From Curtobacterium sp. MCBD17_035 (GTDB taxonomy: Bacteria; Actinomycetota; Actinomycetes; Actinomycetales; Microbacteriaceae): a stretch of DNA of 64,000 bases. The translations under genes and the position numbers were made by a program. The notes under the pieces were generated by a model. That model saw only the letters and a program-made list of their open reading frames with translations, was not told the origin of the DNA and did not search any database. The stretch is from positions 2,480,001 through 2,544,000 of the forward strand of contig NZ_CP126279.1 of the NCBI RefSeq assembly GCF_003234815.2, written 5' to 3'. This document shows positions 16,997-25,225 of this stretch, in pieces (within the stretch, counting starts at the first letter, position 1; every line of letters starts with the position of its first letter).

Positions 16997-17830
16997 CTAC
17001 CGCTTGCTGATCGAGGCGTACTTCCGCACGCTCCAGGGGACGAACACGACGAGCAGCACCACGATGCCGACGAGCACCGTGGCGACCGGGTGCTGCATGG
17101 TCCAGACGTCGGGGACGGGACTGCTCCCCACGTTGCCGAACAGTTGCCGGACGGCCTGCACGAGCGACGACACCGGGTTCCACTCGGCGAACACCCGCAG
17201 CACCAGCGGCAGGGTGTCGCTCGGCACGAACGCGTTCGAGATGAACGTGATGGGGAACAGGATCATGAAGGAGGCGTTGTTGATCACCTCGGGCGACCGG
17301 ACGCTCATGCCGAGCAGCGCCATCACCCAGCTGAACGCGTAGCTGAACGCGAGGAGCAGGACGAGGCCGGCGACGAACTCCCCCGGCGACGAGTGCACCC
17401 GCCAGCCGACCGCCAGGCCCGTGAGCATCATGATCAGGACCGAGATCCCGTTGAGGACGAGGTCCCCGTTGGTCCGCCCGACGAGCACGGCGGACGGACT
17501 CATCGGCAGGGTCCGGAACCGGTCGATGATCCCCTCCTTCAGGTCCTGGGCCATGCTGTAGCCCGAGAACGTCGCGCCGAACACCACGGTCTGCGCGAAG
17601 ATCCCGGCCATGAGGAACTGCGTGTAGTCGGTACCACGCACGGCGATCGCCCCGCCGTACACCTGGCTGAACAGCAACACGAACATGATCGGCTGCAGCA
17701 CCGCGAACACGAGCATGTCCGGGGAGCGGCGGATCTTGAGGAGGTTGCGCCGGGTCACGGTCCAGCCGTCGTTGCACCATGCCGCGACGCGACGGTCGCG
17801 CACGACGGGGAGCTGCGCGGTCGCGGTCAT
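16997..17830 (-). CDS. ABC-2 type permease, DrrB family
   Basis: 277 residues; ATG overlaps the ATPase stop (ATGA). Six TM helices: RRSPDMLVFAVLQPIMFVLLF, FLMAGIFAQTVVFGATF, ISVLIMMLTGLAVGW, FVAGLVLLLAFSYAFSW, SFMILFPITFISNAFV and TVLVGIVVLLVVF. GIIDRFRTLPMS is the ABC-2 coupling-helix signature. Partner of the DrrA-like ATPase; together they export a hydrophobic compound or lipid. In antibiotic producers DrrAB pumps daunorubicin, but the natural cargo here is unknown. Confidence 0.88.
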   Translation of the reverse strand: MTATAQLPVVRDRRVAAWCNDGWTVTRRNLLKIRRSPDMLVFAVLQPIMFVLLFSQVYGGAIAVRGTDYTQFLMAGIFAQTVVFGATFSGYSMAQDLKEGIIDRFRTLPMSPSAVLVGRTNGDLVLNGISVLIMMLTGLAVGWRVHSSPGEFVAGLVLLLAFSYAFSWVMALLGMSVRSPEVINNASFMILFPITFISNAFVPSDTLPLVLRVFAEWNPVSSLVQAVRQLFGNVGSSPVPDVWTMQHPVATVLVGIVVLLVVFVPWSVRKYASISKR

Positions 17831-18909
17831 CGCCGTGCCGTCCCCGACGAGGCCGGGATCTCCGGCGTCGACGCCGCACGGTCCTCCGGCCCGGGAGGCC
17901 CGGTCACCGTGGTCGCGTCCGTCGCGGTGGTCGGGTCCCCGGCGTCGGCATCGGGTTCCGTCGTCGCGGCGTGCCCGGTGAGGCGCAGGAACACGTCGTC
18001 GAGCGTGGGGCGTCGCATCCCGGCGTCGTGGAGGTCCACCTCCGCCTCGGCGAGCTCGGCCAGGGCCGCGCGGAGCGCCGACGGGCCCGACCGGACGGCG
18101 ACCGAGAGGGTCCGGCCGTCCCCACCGATCTCGACGGATCCGTCCCCGTGCCGCTCGAGCACTGCCGCCGCGGCCGCCCGGTCGTCCGCCGACACGAGCG
18201 TGACCACCACGCGGTGCCCGCCCACACGGCTCTTCAACTCGTCCGCCGTCCCGTGGGCGATCACCCGGCCGCCGTCGATCACGGCGATGTCGTCGGCGAG
18301 CCGGTCCGCTTCCTCCAAGTACTGCGTCGTCAGGAGCACCGTGGTGCCCTCGGCGACGAGGCCCTCGATGACGTCCCAGAGCCCGAGGCGGCTCCGCGGG
18401 TCGAGGCCGGTCGTCGGCTCGTCGAGGAACAGCACCGGGGGCTTCGCCACGAGCGCGCCGGCGAGGTCGATCCGCCGGCGCATCCCGCCCGAGAACCCCT
18501 TGACGGGCCGGTCGCCCGCCTCGGTCAACCCGAACGCCTCGATGAGCTCCCGCGCGCGACGACGCGAGGCCGACCGCCCCAGGTGGTACAGCCGCCCGAT
18601 CATGTCGAGGTTCTCGAACCCCGTCAGGTTCTCGTCCACGGCCGCGTACTGACCCGACACCCCGATGCGCCGTCGGATGCGCTGGGGCTCCGCGACGACA
18701 TCGGTCCCCGCGACCCTCACGCGTCCGGAGTCCGGGCGCGTGAGGGTCGTCAGGACCTTGACGGCGGTCGTCTTGCCCGCGCCGTTCGGGCCGAGCAACG
18801 CGGTGACGCTGCCCTCGGGCACGGCGAGGTCGAGCCCCGCCAGGGCATGGACCGGCCCCGTCTTCGCGCGGTAGGTCTTCGTCAGCCCGACGGCTTCGAT
18901 GAACGGCAC
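17827..18909 (-). CDS. ABC transporter ATPase, DrrA family
   Basis: 360 residues; GTG start with AGGAGT upstream. Walker A GPNGAGKTT (40-48), Q-loop near GVSGQYAAVDE, signature FSGGMRRRIDLA (139-150), Walker B VLFLDE (159-164) and H-loop TTQYLEEAD. The C-terminal about 130 residues hold the DrrA-type accessory domain ending RRPTLDDVFLRLTG, then a disordered tail of Ala/Thr/Asp. The GGTMxH-like core is replaced by RVIAHGTADELK, as usual. It overlaps the permease gene by 4 bp. Confidence 0.9.
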   Translation of the reverse strand: MPFIEAVGLTKTYRAKTGPVHALAGLDLAVPEGSVTALLGPNGAGKTTAVKVLTTLTRPDSGRVRVAGTDVVAEPQRIRRRIGVSGQYAAVDENLTGFENLDMIGRLYHLGRSASRRRARELIEAFGLTEAGDRPVKGFSGGMRRRIDLAGALVAKPPVLFLDEPTTGLDPRSRLGLWDVIEGLVAEGTTVLLTTQYLEEADRLADDIAVIDGGRVIAHGTADELKSRVGGHRVVVTLVSADDRAAAAAVLERHGDGSVEIGGDGRTLSVAVRSGPSALRAALAELAEAEVDLHDAGMRRPTLDDVFLRLTGHAATTEPDADAGDPTTATDATTVTGPPGPEDRAASTPEIPASSGTARR

Positions 18910-18978
18910 GGCGACTCCTTCGACGCGTGTTCCCGGTGTTCCTCGTGTGCGGCCGCGCGACCGGTGCGGCCGATGACC

Positions 18979-19866
18979 TCAGACGTCGAACCCGCCGAGG
19001 TCCTGGTCGAATCCTCCACCCCAGTCGGACCCTGCGTCGAGGCCCGATCCGGAGTCCCACCCCGCTGCCTCGTAGCCGCCGCCGTCCGCGCCGACGTCGG
19101 TGCCGTCCGCCCCGCTGCCGTCATCCCCGCTGCCGTCGCCCCCGCCGCCACCGTCGCCACCGTCGTCACCGTCGTCACCACTGCCGTCACTCCCGTCGTC
19201 CGCCCCACTCGCGTCGACCGGCTCACCGAACATGCCGGGCTCGGGCAGGAAGGCGCTCATGATCGTCGACCCGATGACGTAGCCCGCGACGGAGCCGAGG
19301 AGCGAGGCACCGAGCATGCTCCCGAAACCGGACCCGGACCTCCCGTACCCGCCGAACCCGCCGAATCCGCCGCCGAACGCGCTCGCACCGCCGTACGCGC
19401 CGCGACCCCCGTACCCACCGCCCCAGCCGCCGAGCGACCGCTCGAGGGTCCCCGGTTGCCGGATCTCCGACCGCGTCGCGGCCTGCGCGAGCGAGCGGGG
19501 GTCGTCGGCGCGAGGAGCCTCACCGGCGGGCGCGGTGCGCGACAACTCGTCGAACACCATGCGTCGCTGCTCGGACGTCAACCGGGCGAAGGCCTCGGCG
19601 TGGACGTCCTCGATGCGCTCGGGCGGCGCCGTACGCAGGAGGTAGCGGTAGCGCTCCACCGCGAGTTCGTCCTCGCTCGGGGGCGTCGACGATCCCGCGG
19701 ACGCGGTACGCGCAGCACCCGGTGGCACGTCGTACGACTGCTGACCGTAGCGGTAGCCCGCAGCGGACTGCTGCCCGTACGGGTCGGCGTTCGTCGGCCA
19801 TGCCTGTCGGCCACCGCCCGGCTGCGATCGGTCCTCGCGCCCGAGCAGTCGATCGAGGAATCCCAT
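18979..19866 (-). CDS. Gly/Asp-rich hypothetical protein
   Basis: 295 residues; ATG with GGAAGG upstream. Order: MGFLDRLLGR amphipathic start, a Gly/Gln/Tyr-rich linker, one well-behaved helical patch (residues 64-110, DELAVERYRYLLRTAPPERI then FARLTSEQRRMVFDELS), a GGFGGFGGYG low-complexity stretch, a possible membrane segment (GSMLGASLLGSVAGYVIGSTIMSAFL, about 185-210) and an Asp/Gly-rich acidic tail ending GGFDQDLGGFDV. No function recognised. The helical patch resembles small domains of actinobacterial proteins with MGFLDxxxG starts, but I cannot name a family. It lies 69 bp upstream of DrrA on the same strand. Confidence 0.7.
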   Translation of the reverse strand: MGFLDRLLGREDRSQPGGGRQAWPTNADPYGQQSAAGYRYGQQSYDVPPGAARTASAGSSTPPSEDELAVERYRYLLRTAPPERIEDVHAEAFARLTSEQRRMVFDELSRTAPAGEAPRADDPRSLAQAATRSEIRQPGTLERSLGGWGGGYGGRGAYGGASAFGGGFGGFGGYGRSGSGFGSMLGASLLGSVAGYVIGSTIMSAFLPEPGMFGEPVDASGADDGSDGSGDDGDDGGDGGGGGDGSGDDGSGADGTDVGADGGGYEAAGWDSGSGLDAGSDWGGGFDQDLGGFDV

Positions 19867-20073
19867 GGTGTGCCTTCCGTTCGTGTGACCGCCGAGCAGA
19901 GCTCGTCGGGGCGTCCGACACTACGGCGACGGCCGCCGCTTCCGCTGTACACGTGCTCAGAGTCGACCGAAGAGCACTGGGAGCATGCTGGGAACCGGCG
20001 ACGGCCTCGCGCCGCCGTGTAAAGAGCGTGTGACGAACCGGCCATCACGACCCCGGCCGGCCGCGGGCGCTCG

Positions 20074-20079
20074 TAGGCT
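20074..20079 (+). promoter_or_regulatory. -10 element (TAGGCT), leaderless promoter of the NCS1 permease
   Basis: TAGGCT ends 6 nt before the GTG at 20086 with no Shine-Dalgarno, supporting this GTG as the start. Confidence 0.55.
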
Positions 20080-20085
20080 TCCTCA

Positions 20086-21519
20086 GTGACCACCACTGCA
20101 CCGTCCCCCGTGCACGCCCGCCCGAGCCGCGTCGAACCCGGCGGCATCGAGGCCATCCCCGCTTCCGCCCGTCACGGCTCCCCGTGGCAGCTCGCGGCCA
20201 CCTGGACCGCGCCGAACCTCGAGTTCGCCACGATCTACGTCGGCGTCATCGCGGTGCTGTTCTTCGGGCTCGACTTCCGCTGGGCGATGATCGCCCTCAT
20301 CATCGGCAACGCACTCGGGTCGATCACACAGGGCATCCTGTCGACGTGGGGGCCGCGTGAGGGTCTCGCACAGCTCGTGCTGAGCCGCACCGCGTTCGGG
20401 TTCCTCGGCAACATCCTGCCGGCGGGCATCAACACGATCATGGCCGGCCTGGGCTGGTTCGCCACGAACTCGGTCTCCGGCGCGCTGGCGCTGTCGACCC
20501 TCACCGGCATGAGCACGTGGCTCGCGCTGATCATCGTCGTGGTGCTCGAGGTCGCCGTGGCGTTCGTCGGCCACGACCTCGTCCAGGTGTTCGAGCGCTA
20601 CGCGTCGTACATCCTCGGGATCATCTTCCTCATCGCGACGATCGTGATCTTCTCCCACGCCCACCTCGAGTACACCCCGAAGGGCGGGGGCTACTCCTTC
20701 GCCGGCTTCACCCTCACCGTGAGCGCGGCGTTCGGTTACGCCGCCGGCTGGAACCCCTACGCGTCCGACTACACCCGGTACCTGCCCGCCAGCGCATCCC
20801 GCCGCACCGCCGGCTGGGCCGCGGGCATCGGCGACTTCGTGTCGTGCACCGTCCTCATGGCGGCGGGCGCGGCAGCCGTCACCATCGGTGGGTTCGACCC
20901 GGGCGACCCGACCGGGTCGTTCACGTCGAGCCTCCCGGTCGTGATCCGCGACCTGACGCTCATCGCGATCGCAGTGGGCGCCATCGCCGCCAACTCGCTC
21001 AACATCTACTCCGGCGCGATGTCGTTCCTCGCCGCGGGCGTTCGCATCCGGTTCGGGCTGCGCCGGGCCATCGTCGCCGTCGGGTTCGGCATCATCGGGT
21101 TCTTCGTCGCGCTCTGGGCCCTGCCCGACGCCGGCGAGAAGTACGAGAACTTCCTCCTCGTCATCGCCTACTGGATCGCGCCATGGCTCGGGGTCGTGTT
21201 CGCGGACCGGATCCTGCGTCGCGGCACGTCCATCGCGCAGTTCATCCCCGACCGCGTCCGGTACCGCAACTGGGCGGGCATCACCGCGTTCCTCATCGGC
21301 GGCGTGCTGTCCGTGTGGTTGTTCTCGAACCAGACGTTCTACGAAGGTCCCGTCGCCAAGGCGACCCCGGTCGGCGACCTCACCCCGCTCGTCGGGTTCG
21401 TCGTCGCGTTCGTGGCGTACTTCCTGCTATTCCGCGTCGCGAAGCCGGCCGTCGGCGGTCCGCTCGCCGAGGCCCCCGACACCGTCATCGGCGTCGACGG
21501 CGCGGACGACGTCGCATGA
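20086..21519 (+). CDS. NCS1 family cytosine/purine permease (CodB-like)
   Basis: 477 residues with about 12 TM helices. NCS1 features: ARHGSPWQLAATWTAPNLEFATIYVG at the N-terminus, LSRTAFGFLGNILPAGINTIMAGLGWFATNS (helix 3) and GWNPYASDYTRYLP, the family hallmark. These proteins take up nucleobases with H+ or Na+. It overlaps the downstream deaminase gene by 4 bp, so the pair most likely imports cytosine (or a related base) and deaminates it. Confidence 0.92.
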   Translation: MTTTAPSPVHARPSRVEPGGIEAIPASARHGSPWQLAATWTAPNLEFATIYVGVIAVLFFGLDFRWAMIALIIGNALGSITQGILSTWGPREGLAQLVLSRTAFGFLGNILPAGINTIMAGLGWFATNSVSGALALSTLTGMSTWLALIIVVVLEVAVAFVGHDLVQVFERYASYILGIIFLIATIVIFSHAHLEYTPKGGGYSFAGFTLTVSAAFGYAAGWNPYASDYTRYLPASASRRTAGWAAGIGDFVSCTVLMAAGAAAVTIGGFDPGDPTGSFTSSLPVVIRDLTLIAIAVGAIAANSLNIYSGAMSFLAAGVRIRFGLRRAIVAVGFGIIGFFVALWALPDAGEKYENFLLVIAYWIAPWLGVVFADRILRRGTSIAQFIPDRVRYRNWAGITAFLIGGVLSVWLFSNQTFYEGPVAKATPVGDLTPLVGFVVAFVAYFLLFRVAKPAVGGPLAEAPDTVIGVDGADDVA

Positions 21520-22214
21520 CCGACGTCGAGGAGCCGGCCGAACCGCGGGAGCCGGCCGAGCCGCAGGAGCCGACCGTCCGGCATCCCGGTGGTGATCCCA
21601 GGGACCCGGCGACGGGCCTCCCGGCCGAGGGAGCGAGCGGCGACGCGGCCCCGTCGGCGGTCCCCGGTGGATCGGTGCAGGACGCGGCAGCGGCGTCCGG
21701 CCTCGGTGCCGTGGCGGACGACCCAGCCACCGCGGCGGGCCCGGAACCGGTCGGCGCCGGGCCGCGCTTCACGACCGCCGAGGAGCAGCTGGCCGTTGCC
21801 CGCGCCGAGGCGGAGCAGGGGCTCGTCGAGGGTGGGATCCCGATCGGCGCCGCGCTGTTCGCCGCCGACGGCACCCTGCTCGGCAGCGGCCACAACCGGC
21901 GCGTGCAGGACGACGACGCGTCGATGCACGCCGAGACGAACGCGTTCCGCAACGCCGGACGGCAGCCCGGCTACTCGGGCACGACGATGGTGACGACGCT
22001 GTCGCCCTGCTGGTACTGCTCGGGCCTCGTCAAGCAGTTCGGCATCTCCCGCGTCGTGATCGGTGAGGCGGAGACGTTCTCCGGCGGTCACGACTGGCTG
22101 CGGGAGCAGGGCGTCGAGGTCACGATCCTGGATGACCCGGACCTCGTCGCCATGATGCGCACGTTCATCGCCGAGGAGCCGACGCTCTGGAACGAGGACA
22201 TCGGGGTCGAGTAG
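21516..22214 (+). CDS. nucleobase deaminase (cytosine deaminase-like, CDA fold) with long N-terminal extension
   Basis: 232 residues; ATG overlaps the permease stop (ATGA). The first about 83 residues are a Pro/Glu/Ala/Gly-rich disordered extension absent from typical 140-160-residue enzymes. The catalytic domain has HAETNAFRNA (zinc-ligand H138, proton-shuttle E140) and PCWYCS (C165, C168), as in fungal-type cytosine deaminase and GuaD/TadA relatives; it ends TLWNEDIGVE. Expected reaction: cytosine to uracil plus ammonia in the cytosol, in line with the coupled NCS1 permease. A later internal start would shorten the extension, but the ATGA overlap favours the full form. Confidence 0.87.
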   Translation: MTDVEEPAEPREPAEPQEPTVRHPGGDPRDPATGLPAEGASGDAAPSAVPGGSVQDAAAASGLGAVADDPATAAGPEPVGAGPRFTTAEEQLAVARAEAEQGLVEGGIPIGAALFAADGTLLGSGHNRRVQDDDASMHAETNAFRNAGRQPGYSGTTMVTTLSPCWYCSGLVKQFGISRVVIGEAETFSGGHDWLREQGVEVTILDDPDLVAMMRTFIAEEPTLWNEDIGVE

Positions 22215-22463
22215 CGGCGGCGCGCGGACGCGGGCGTTGTCGCGCCCCGACGTGGGCGCGGCGGGCGAGCGCGGGGGCGGCGGGCGCGGGTACGCGCGGC
22301 AGGCGCGGGCTGGAGGCGGCAGGCGCGGGCGCGAGGCGGCAGGCGCGGGCGCGCGCGGCCGGCGGTCGGCGGGCGCGGGCGCGGTCCCGAGAGGACGGCT
22401 TGCGTCCCCCCGTCCGTTCCAGGCCGCACCGGTGTCCCCCGCTCTGCCCGTACCGGCGCGGTC

Positions 22464-22532
22464 GACAACGCAGGAACACCGAGCCGGGAGGCACGGCACA
22501 CCCCCGCCGCGCACCAGGACTCCTGAGTTGTC
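22464..22532 (+). repeat. 69-bp palindrome-ended element
   Basis: Ends GACAACGCAGGA and TCCTGAGTTGTC, core CCGGGAGGCACGG. Differs from the next copy at only four positions by eye. Confidence 0.87.
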
Positions 22533-22695
22533 ACCCCCGCCCTGGAGGCCCCACCTCCGCAGCCAGGGCCGCACAGCCGCGAGTCCCAGCTCCGGCCCAG
22601 AACCTCGCGGCCGAGGCCGCGCCGCGCCGCGCCTCGCCTGAAGGTCGCGCCTCGCGCACGAAGTCCACCTCGCCCCGCGTCAGACCCCACCGGTC

Positions 22696-22764
22696 GACAA
22701 CGCAGGAACACCGAGCCGGGAGGCACGGCCCACCCCCACCACGCACCAGGACTCCTGAATTGTC
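22696..22764 (+). repeat. 69-bp palindrome-ended element
   Basis: Ends GACAACGCAGGA and TCCTGAATTGTC, core CCGGGAGGCACGG. Near-duplicate of the copy 232 bp upstream. Confidence 0.87.
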
Positions 22765-22966
22765 ACCGCTGGTCACTCGTCACCGCGCTGCTTCGGGGCG
22801 CCGCTGGTTCTGGGCGCCGCTGCTTCGGGGCGCCGCTGGTCAGCGGTCGCCGCTGGTGCGGGGCGCGGCGCCGCTGGTGCGGGGCGCGGCGGGCGGACCG
22901 CCGCGCCGCGCCGCACCGTGGACAGCTCACGCTGCGAGCCGCCGCCGACGCGCCGTGAATCGCCGC

Positions 22967-23380
22967 TCAGGCGTGCGCGACGGCCCCGCCGCGGCGCTCG
23001 CCCCGCCGCACGATCGGCCCGACGATCGCGCGCCAGCCGAGCAGGAACACCCCGAGGACCACACTGGCCACGATGAAGAACGACACGGGCAACGGATTCC
23101 CGTGCTCGACGCCCTGCCCCGCGGTGACCCGGATCGCCATGCCGACGAGCACGGTGAGGATCCAGGCCACGACACCGGTCGGCCACAGCGCCAGCGGCCG
23201 GGACCACGCCCCGCTCGTGACGTAGGCGATCGCCCAGCCCGCGAGGAACGGGTAGGCCGTGATCCACAGCGTCACGGGCGTGGCCCCCTCGCCGTGCGAG
23301 AACCGTCCGATGAGCGCGAAGACGACGACGAGGACGACGTCGATCACGGCCGCGAGCCAGCCGAAGGTGCGTGTGGTCAC
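22967..23380 (-). CDS. DUF3054 family membrane protein
   Basis: 137 residues from the GTG at 23380, chosen because the first TM follows directly (VTTRTFGWLAAVIDVVLVVVFALIGR) and a GACAAT hexamer lies 6 nt upstream. Four TM helices: AAVIDVVLVVVFALIG, WITAYPFLAGWAIAYV, TGVVAWILTVLVGMAIRV and VSFFIVASVVLGVFLLGWRAIV. The R-x-SHGEG motif between helices 1 and 2 and RVTAGQG are typical of DUF3054. Function unknown. A longer reading upstream is possible but low-complexity. Confidence 0.8.
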   Translation of the reverse strand: MTTRTFGWLAAVIDVVLVVVFALIGRFSHGEGATPVTLWITAYPFLAGWAIAYVTSGAWSRPLALWPTGVVAWILTVLVGMAIRVTAGQGVEHGNPLPVSFFIVASVVLGVFLLGWRAIVGPIVRRGERRGGAVAHA

Positions 23381-23465
23381 GAAGCCATTGTCGCGCACCG
23401 ACTCGTGCACCAACACCGAGCGGCGGTCGGCACCCCGATCCGTGCCGGCCCGATGACAGCCACGA

Positions 23466-24119
23466 TCAGAACAGGCCGCCGCGCGGGGGCGTGCCCGGCA
23501 CGTCGAGCCCGCGGAACATGTCGGACACCAGGGCCTCGATCTGCGGTTCCACCAGGCGCTCGATGGCCTCGGCGATGCGGTCGCGGTGTTCCACCAGCGC
23601 GAGGCACACCGCCGTCCCGGTGGCCCGAGCGCACTCGTCCGACAGCGCGATCTCGTGGTGCAGCGCGGCCTTGGCCTCGTCCGACAGCGGTTCCCGTGGC
23701 GACGTCGCCTGGGCTCCGGTGCCGGTGAGTTCGGCGAGCGTGAACAGGAACGGCGAGCCGGGCTCGGGTTCCGGGTCGACGTCGAGACCCTGGAACTCCG
23801 GCGACAGTCCGTCGGCCGGCTGGTACCCCGCGGACCGCTTCCGTGCGTCGGAGCGGTCGAGTTCACGCTTGAGCAGCGGCAGGTTCTTGGCCGTGTAGTC
23901 GTCCACGGCGTCGTCGATGATGGTCGAGACCCGACCGATCAGCGCGTGCTGGACCGGATGCGGCACGTCCGGACCGAACCCCGCCGCGGTCGCGATCGGG
24001 GACCCCACGCAGCGCCGGCAGATGCGCGTCCGTGGCCGGGCCGACCCGATCTGCCACCGCGGCAACCAGCGGAGCCAGACGTCGACCGCGGTCCGCACGC
24101 GCCCGTCGATCCCGTCCAC
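23466..24119 (-). CDS. conserved hypothetical protein with CxxC motif
   Basis: 217 residues from a GTG that sits 6 nt downstream of a TACCCT -10, i.e. a leaderless start. The N-terminal part is basic with RICRRCVG, a CxxC pair (residues 34-37) that could bind metal or be redox active. The middle is Pro/Glu-rich linker and the C-terminal about 80 residues are helical (DEAKAALHHEIALSDECARATG, then EAIERLVEPQIEALVSDMFRGLDVPG). I do not recognise a family. Lies between DUF3054 and DUF3097 genes, all on the minus strand. Confidence 0.7.
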   Translation of the reverse strand: MDGIDGRVRTAVDVWLRWLPRWQIGSARPRTRICRRCVGSPIATAAGFGPDVPHPVQHALIGRVSTIIDDAVDDYTAKNLPLLKRELDRSDARKRSAGYQPADGLSPEFQGLDVDPEPEPGSPFLFTLAELTGTGAQATSPREPLSDEAKAALHHEIALSDECARATGTAVCLALVEHRDRIAEAIERLVEPQIEALVSDMFRGLDVPGTPPRGGLF

Positions 24120-24125
24120 CCCTCA

Positions 24126-24131
24126 AGGGTA
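24126..24131 (-). promoter_or_regulatory. -10 element (TACCCT), leaderless promoter
   Basis: TACCCT, TGAGGG, then GTG at 24119. The same TGAGGG spacer precedes mnmA. Sets the start of the hypothetical gene. Confidence 0.55.
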
Positions 24132-24224
24132 CGGTCGGGAGGCCCGGTGCGCCCCCGTCCCGCACCGAACGGTGCAGAACCCATCTCTGTGCAGGACCGC
24201 AGCGCGAGCCTGCGAGCCGCAGGA

Positions 24225-25154
24225 TCAAGCTGCTTCGGTGACGAAGTCGATCAACTCCTCGACCCGGCCGAGCAACGCCGGCTCCAGGTCGGCGTACGTC
24301 CGCACCTGCCCGAGGATCCGCTGCCACGCGTGCGCGATGTCGGCCTGGGACTCGTGGGGCCACCCGAGCGCGTCGCAGATGCCGTGCTTCCACTCGATCG
24401 ACCGCGGGATCGTCGGCCACTCGCGCAGTCCGAGTCGCGCCGGCTTCACCGACTGCCACACGTCCACGTAGGGGTGCCCCACCACGAGGACGTGCCGACC
24501 CCATTTGCCCCGCATCACGGCATCGGCGAACCGAGACTCCTTCGACCCGGGCACGAGGTGGTCGACGAGGACCCCGACGCGGCGTCCACGCTCGGGCCGG
24601 AACTCCTCGAGGACGTCGGCGAGGTTGTCCACCCCCGACAGGTACTCGACGACGACGCCCTCGACGCGGAGGTCCGCGCCCCACACCTTCTCGACGAGTT
24701 CCGCGTCGTGGCGGCCCTCCACCATGATCCGGGAGGGCAGGGCGACCCGCGCCCGCTGTGGTCCCACCGCGAAGCTGCCGGACGCGGTGCGTGCCCGGCC
24801 GGTGGCGGTCCCGGTGCCGGGCGCCGCGCCTCCCGGCCGGTTCGCGGCGCGCCCGCCGATCGGCGCGGCGGGACGCCCGAGCCGCACGAGCTCCCCCTCG
24901 AGCAGGAACTGCCCCGTCGCGGGGAACGAGCGCGTGCGCCCCTTCCAGTCCTCGAGTTCGACGAGACCGGCCTCGAGCCGGACGACCGCGCCCGCCCATC
25001 CCGACGCGGGGTCCTCGAGCACCATGTCCCGTTCGAGCGGGACCTCCCGCACCGTCTTCCGTCCCTGTGCTCGCCAGTCCCCGGCGAGCACGTCGGAGCC
25101 GTAGCGGTCGTCGCCGGATCCCGATTGCACCCGCCGAGGGTAACGTCGAGGCAT
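24225..25154 (-). CDS. DUF3097 family protein
   Basis: 309 residues. N-terminal DUF3097 block RYGSDVLAGDWRAQGRKTVREVP, an RTRSFPATGQFLLEG barrel-like strand region, an Ala/Gly/Pro linker (about 100-120), then a Toprim-like core: IMVEGRHDAELVEKVWG, VEYLSGVDNLADVL, VGVLVDHLVPGSKESRF and VLVVGHPYVDVWQSVKP. E and DxD-type residues at those places suggest metal-dependent phosphoryl chemistry or nucleic-acid binding, but no biochemical role is established. Widespread single-copy gene in actinobacteria. Confidence 0.85.
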   Translation of the reverse strand: MPRRYPRRVQSGSGDDRYGSDVLAGDWRAQGRKTVREVPLERDMVLEDPASGWAGAVVRLEAGLVELEDWKGRTRSFPATGQFLLEGELVRLGRPAAPIGGRAANRPGGAAPGTGTATGRARTASGSFAVGPQRARVALPSRIMVEGRHDAELVEKVWGADLRVEGVVVEYLSGVDNLADVLEEFRPERGRRVGVLVDHLVPGSKESRFADAVMRGKWGRHVLVVGHPYVDVWQSVKPARLGLREWPTIPRSIEWKHGICDALGWPHESQADIAHAWQRILGQVRTYADLEPALLGRVEELIDFVTEAA

Positions 25155-25225
25155 CCCCTCCCCGGCCCGGCGGCGCGGTGCGTCGTGGTGCCGGGAGCAT
25201 CCACCCCACCCCGAGAGGCCACCCC

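Larger units (their letters stand above)
22215..22966. other. repeat-rich 0.75-kb gap between convergent genes
   Basis: No gene supported. It contains a GGCGGGCGCGGGCG-type tract (about 22255-22385), two near-identical palindrome-ended elements and a short-period repeat based on CGCTGGTGCGGGGCGCGG (about 22775-22915). Confidence 0.75.
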
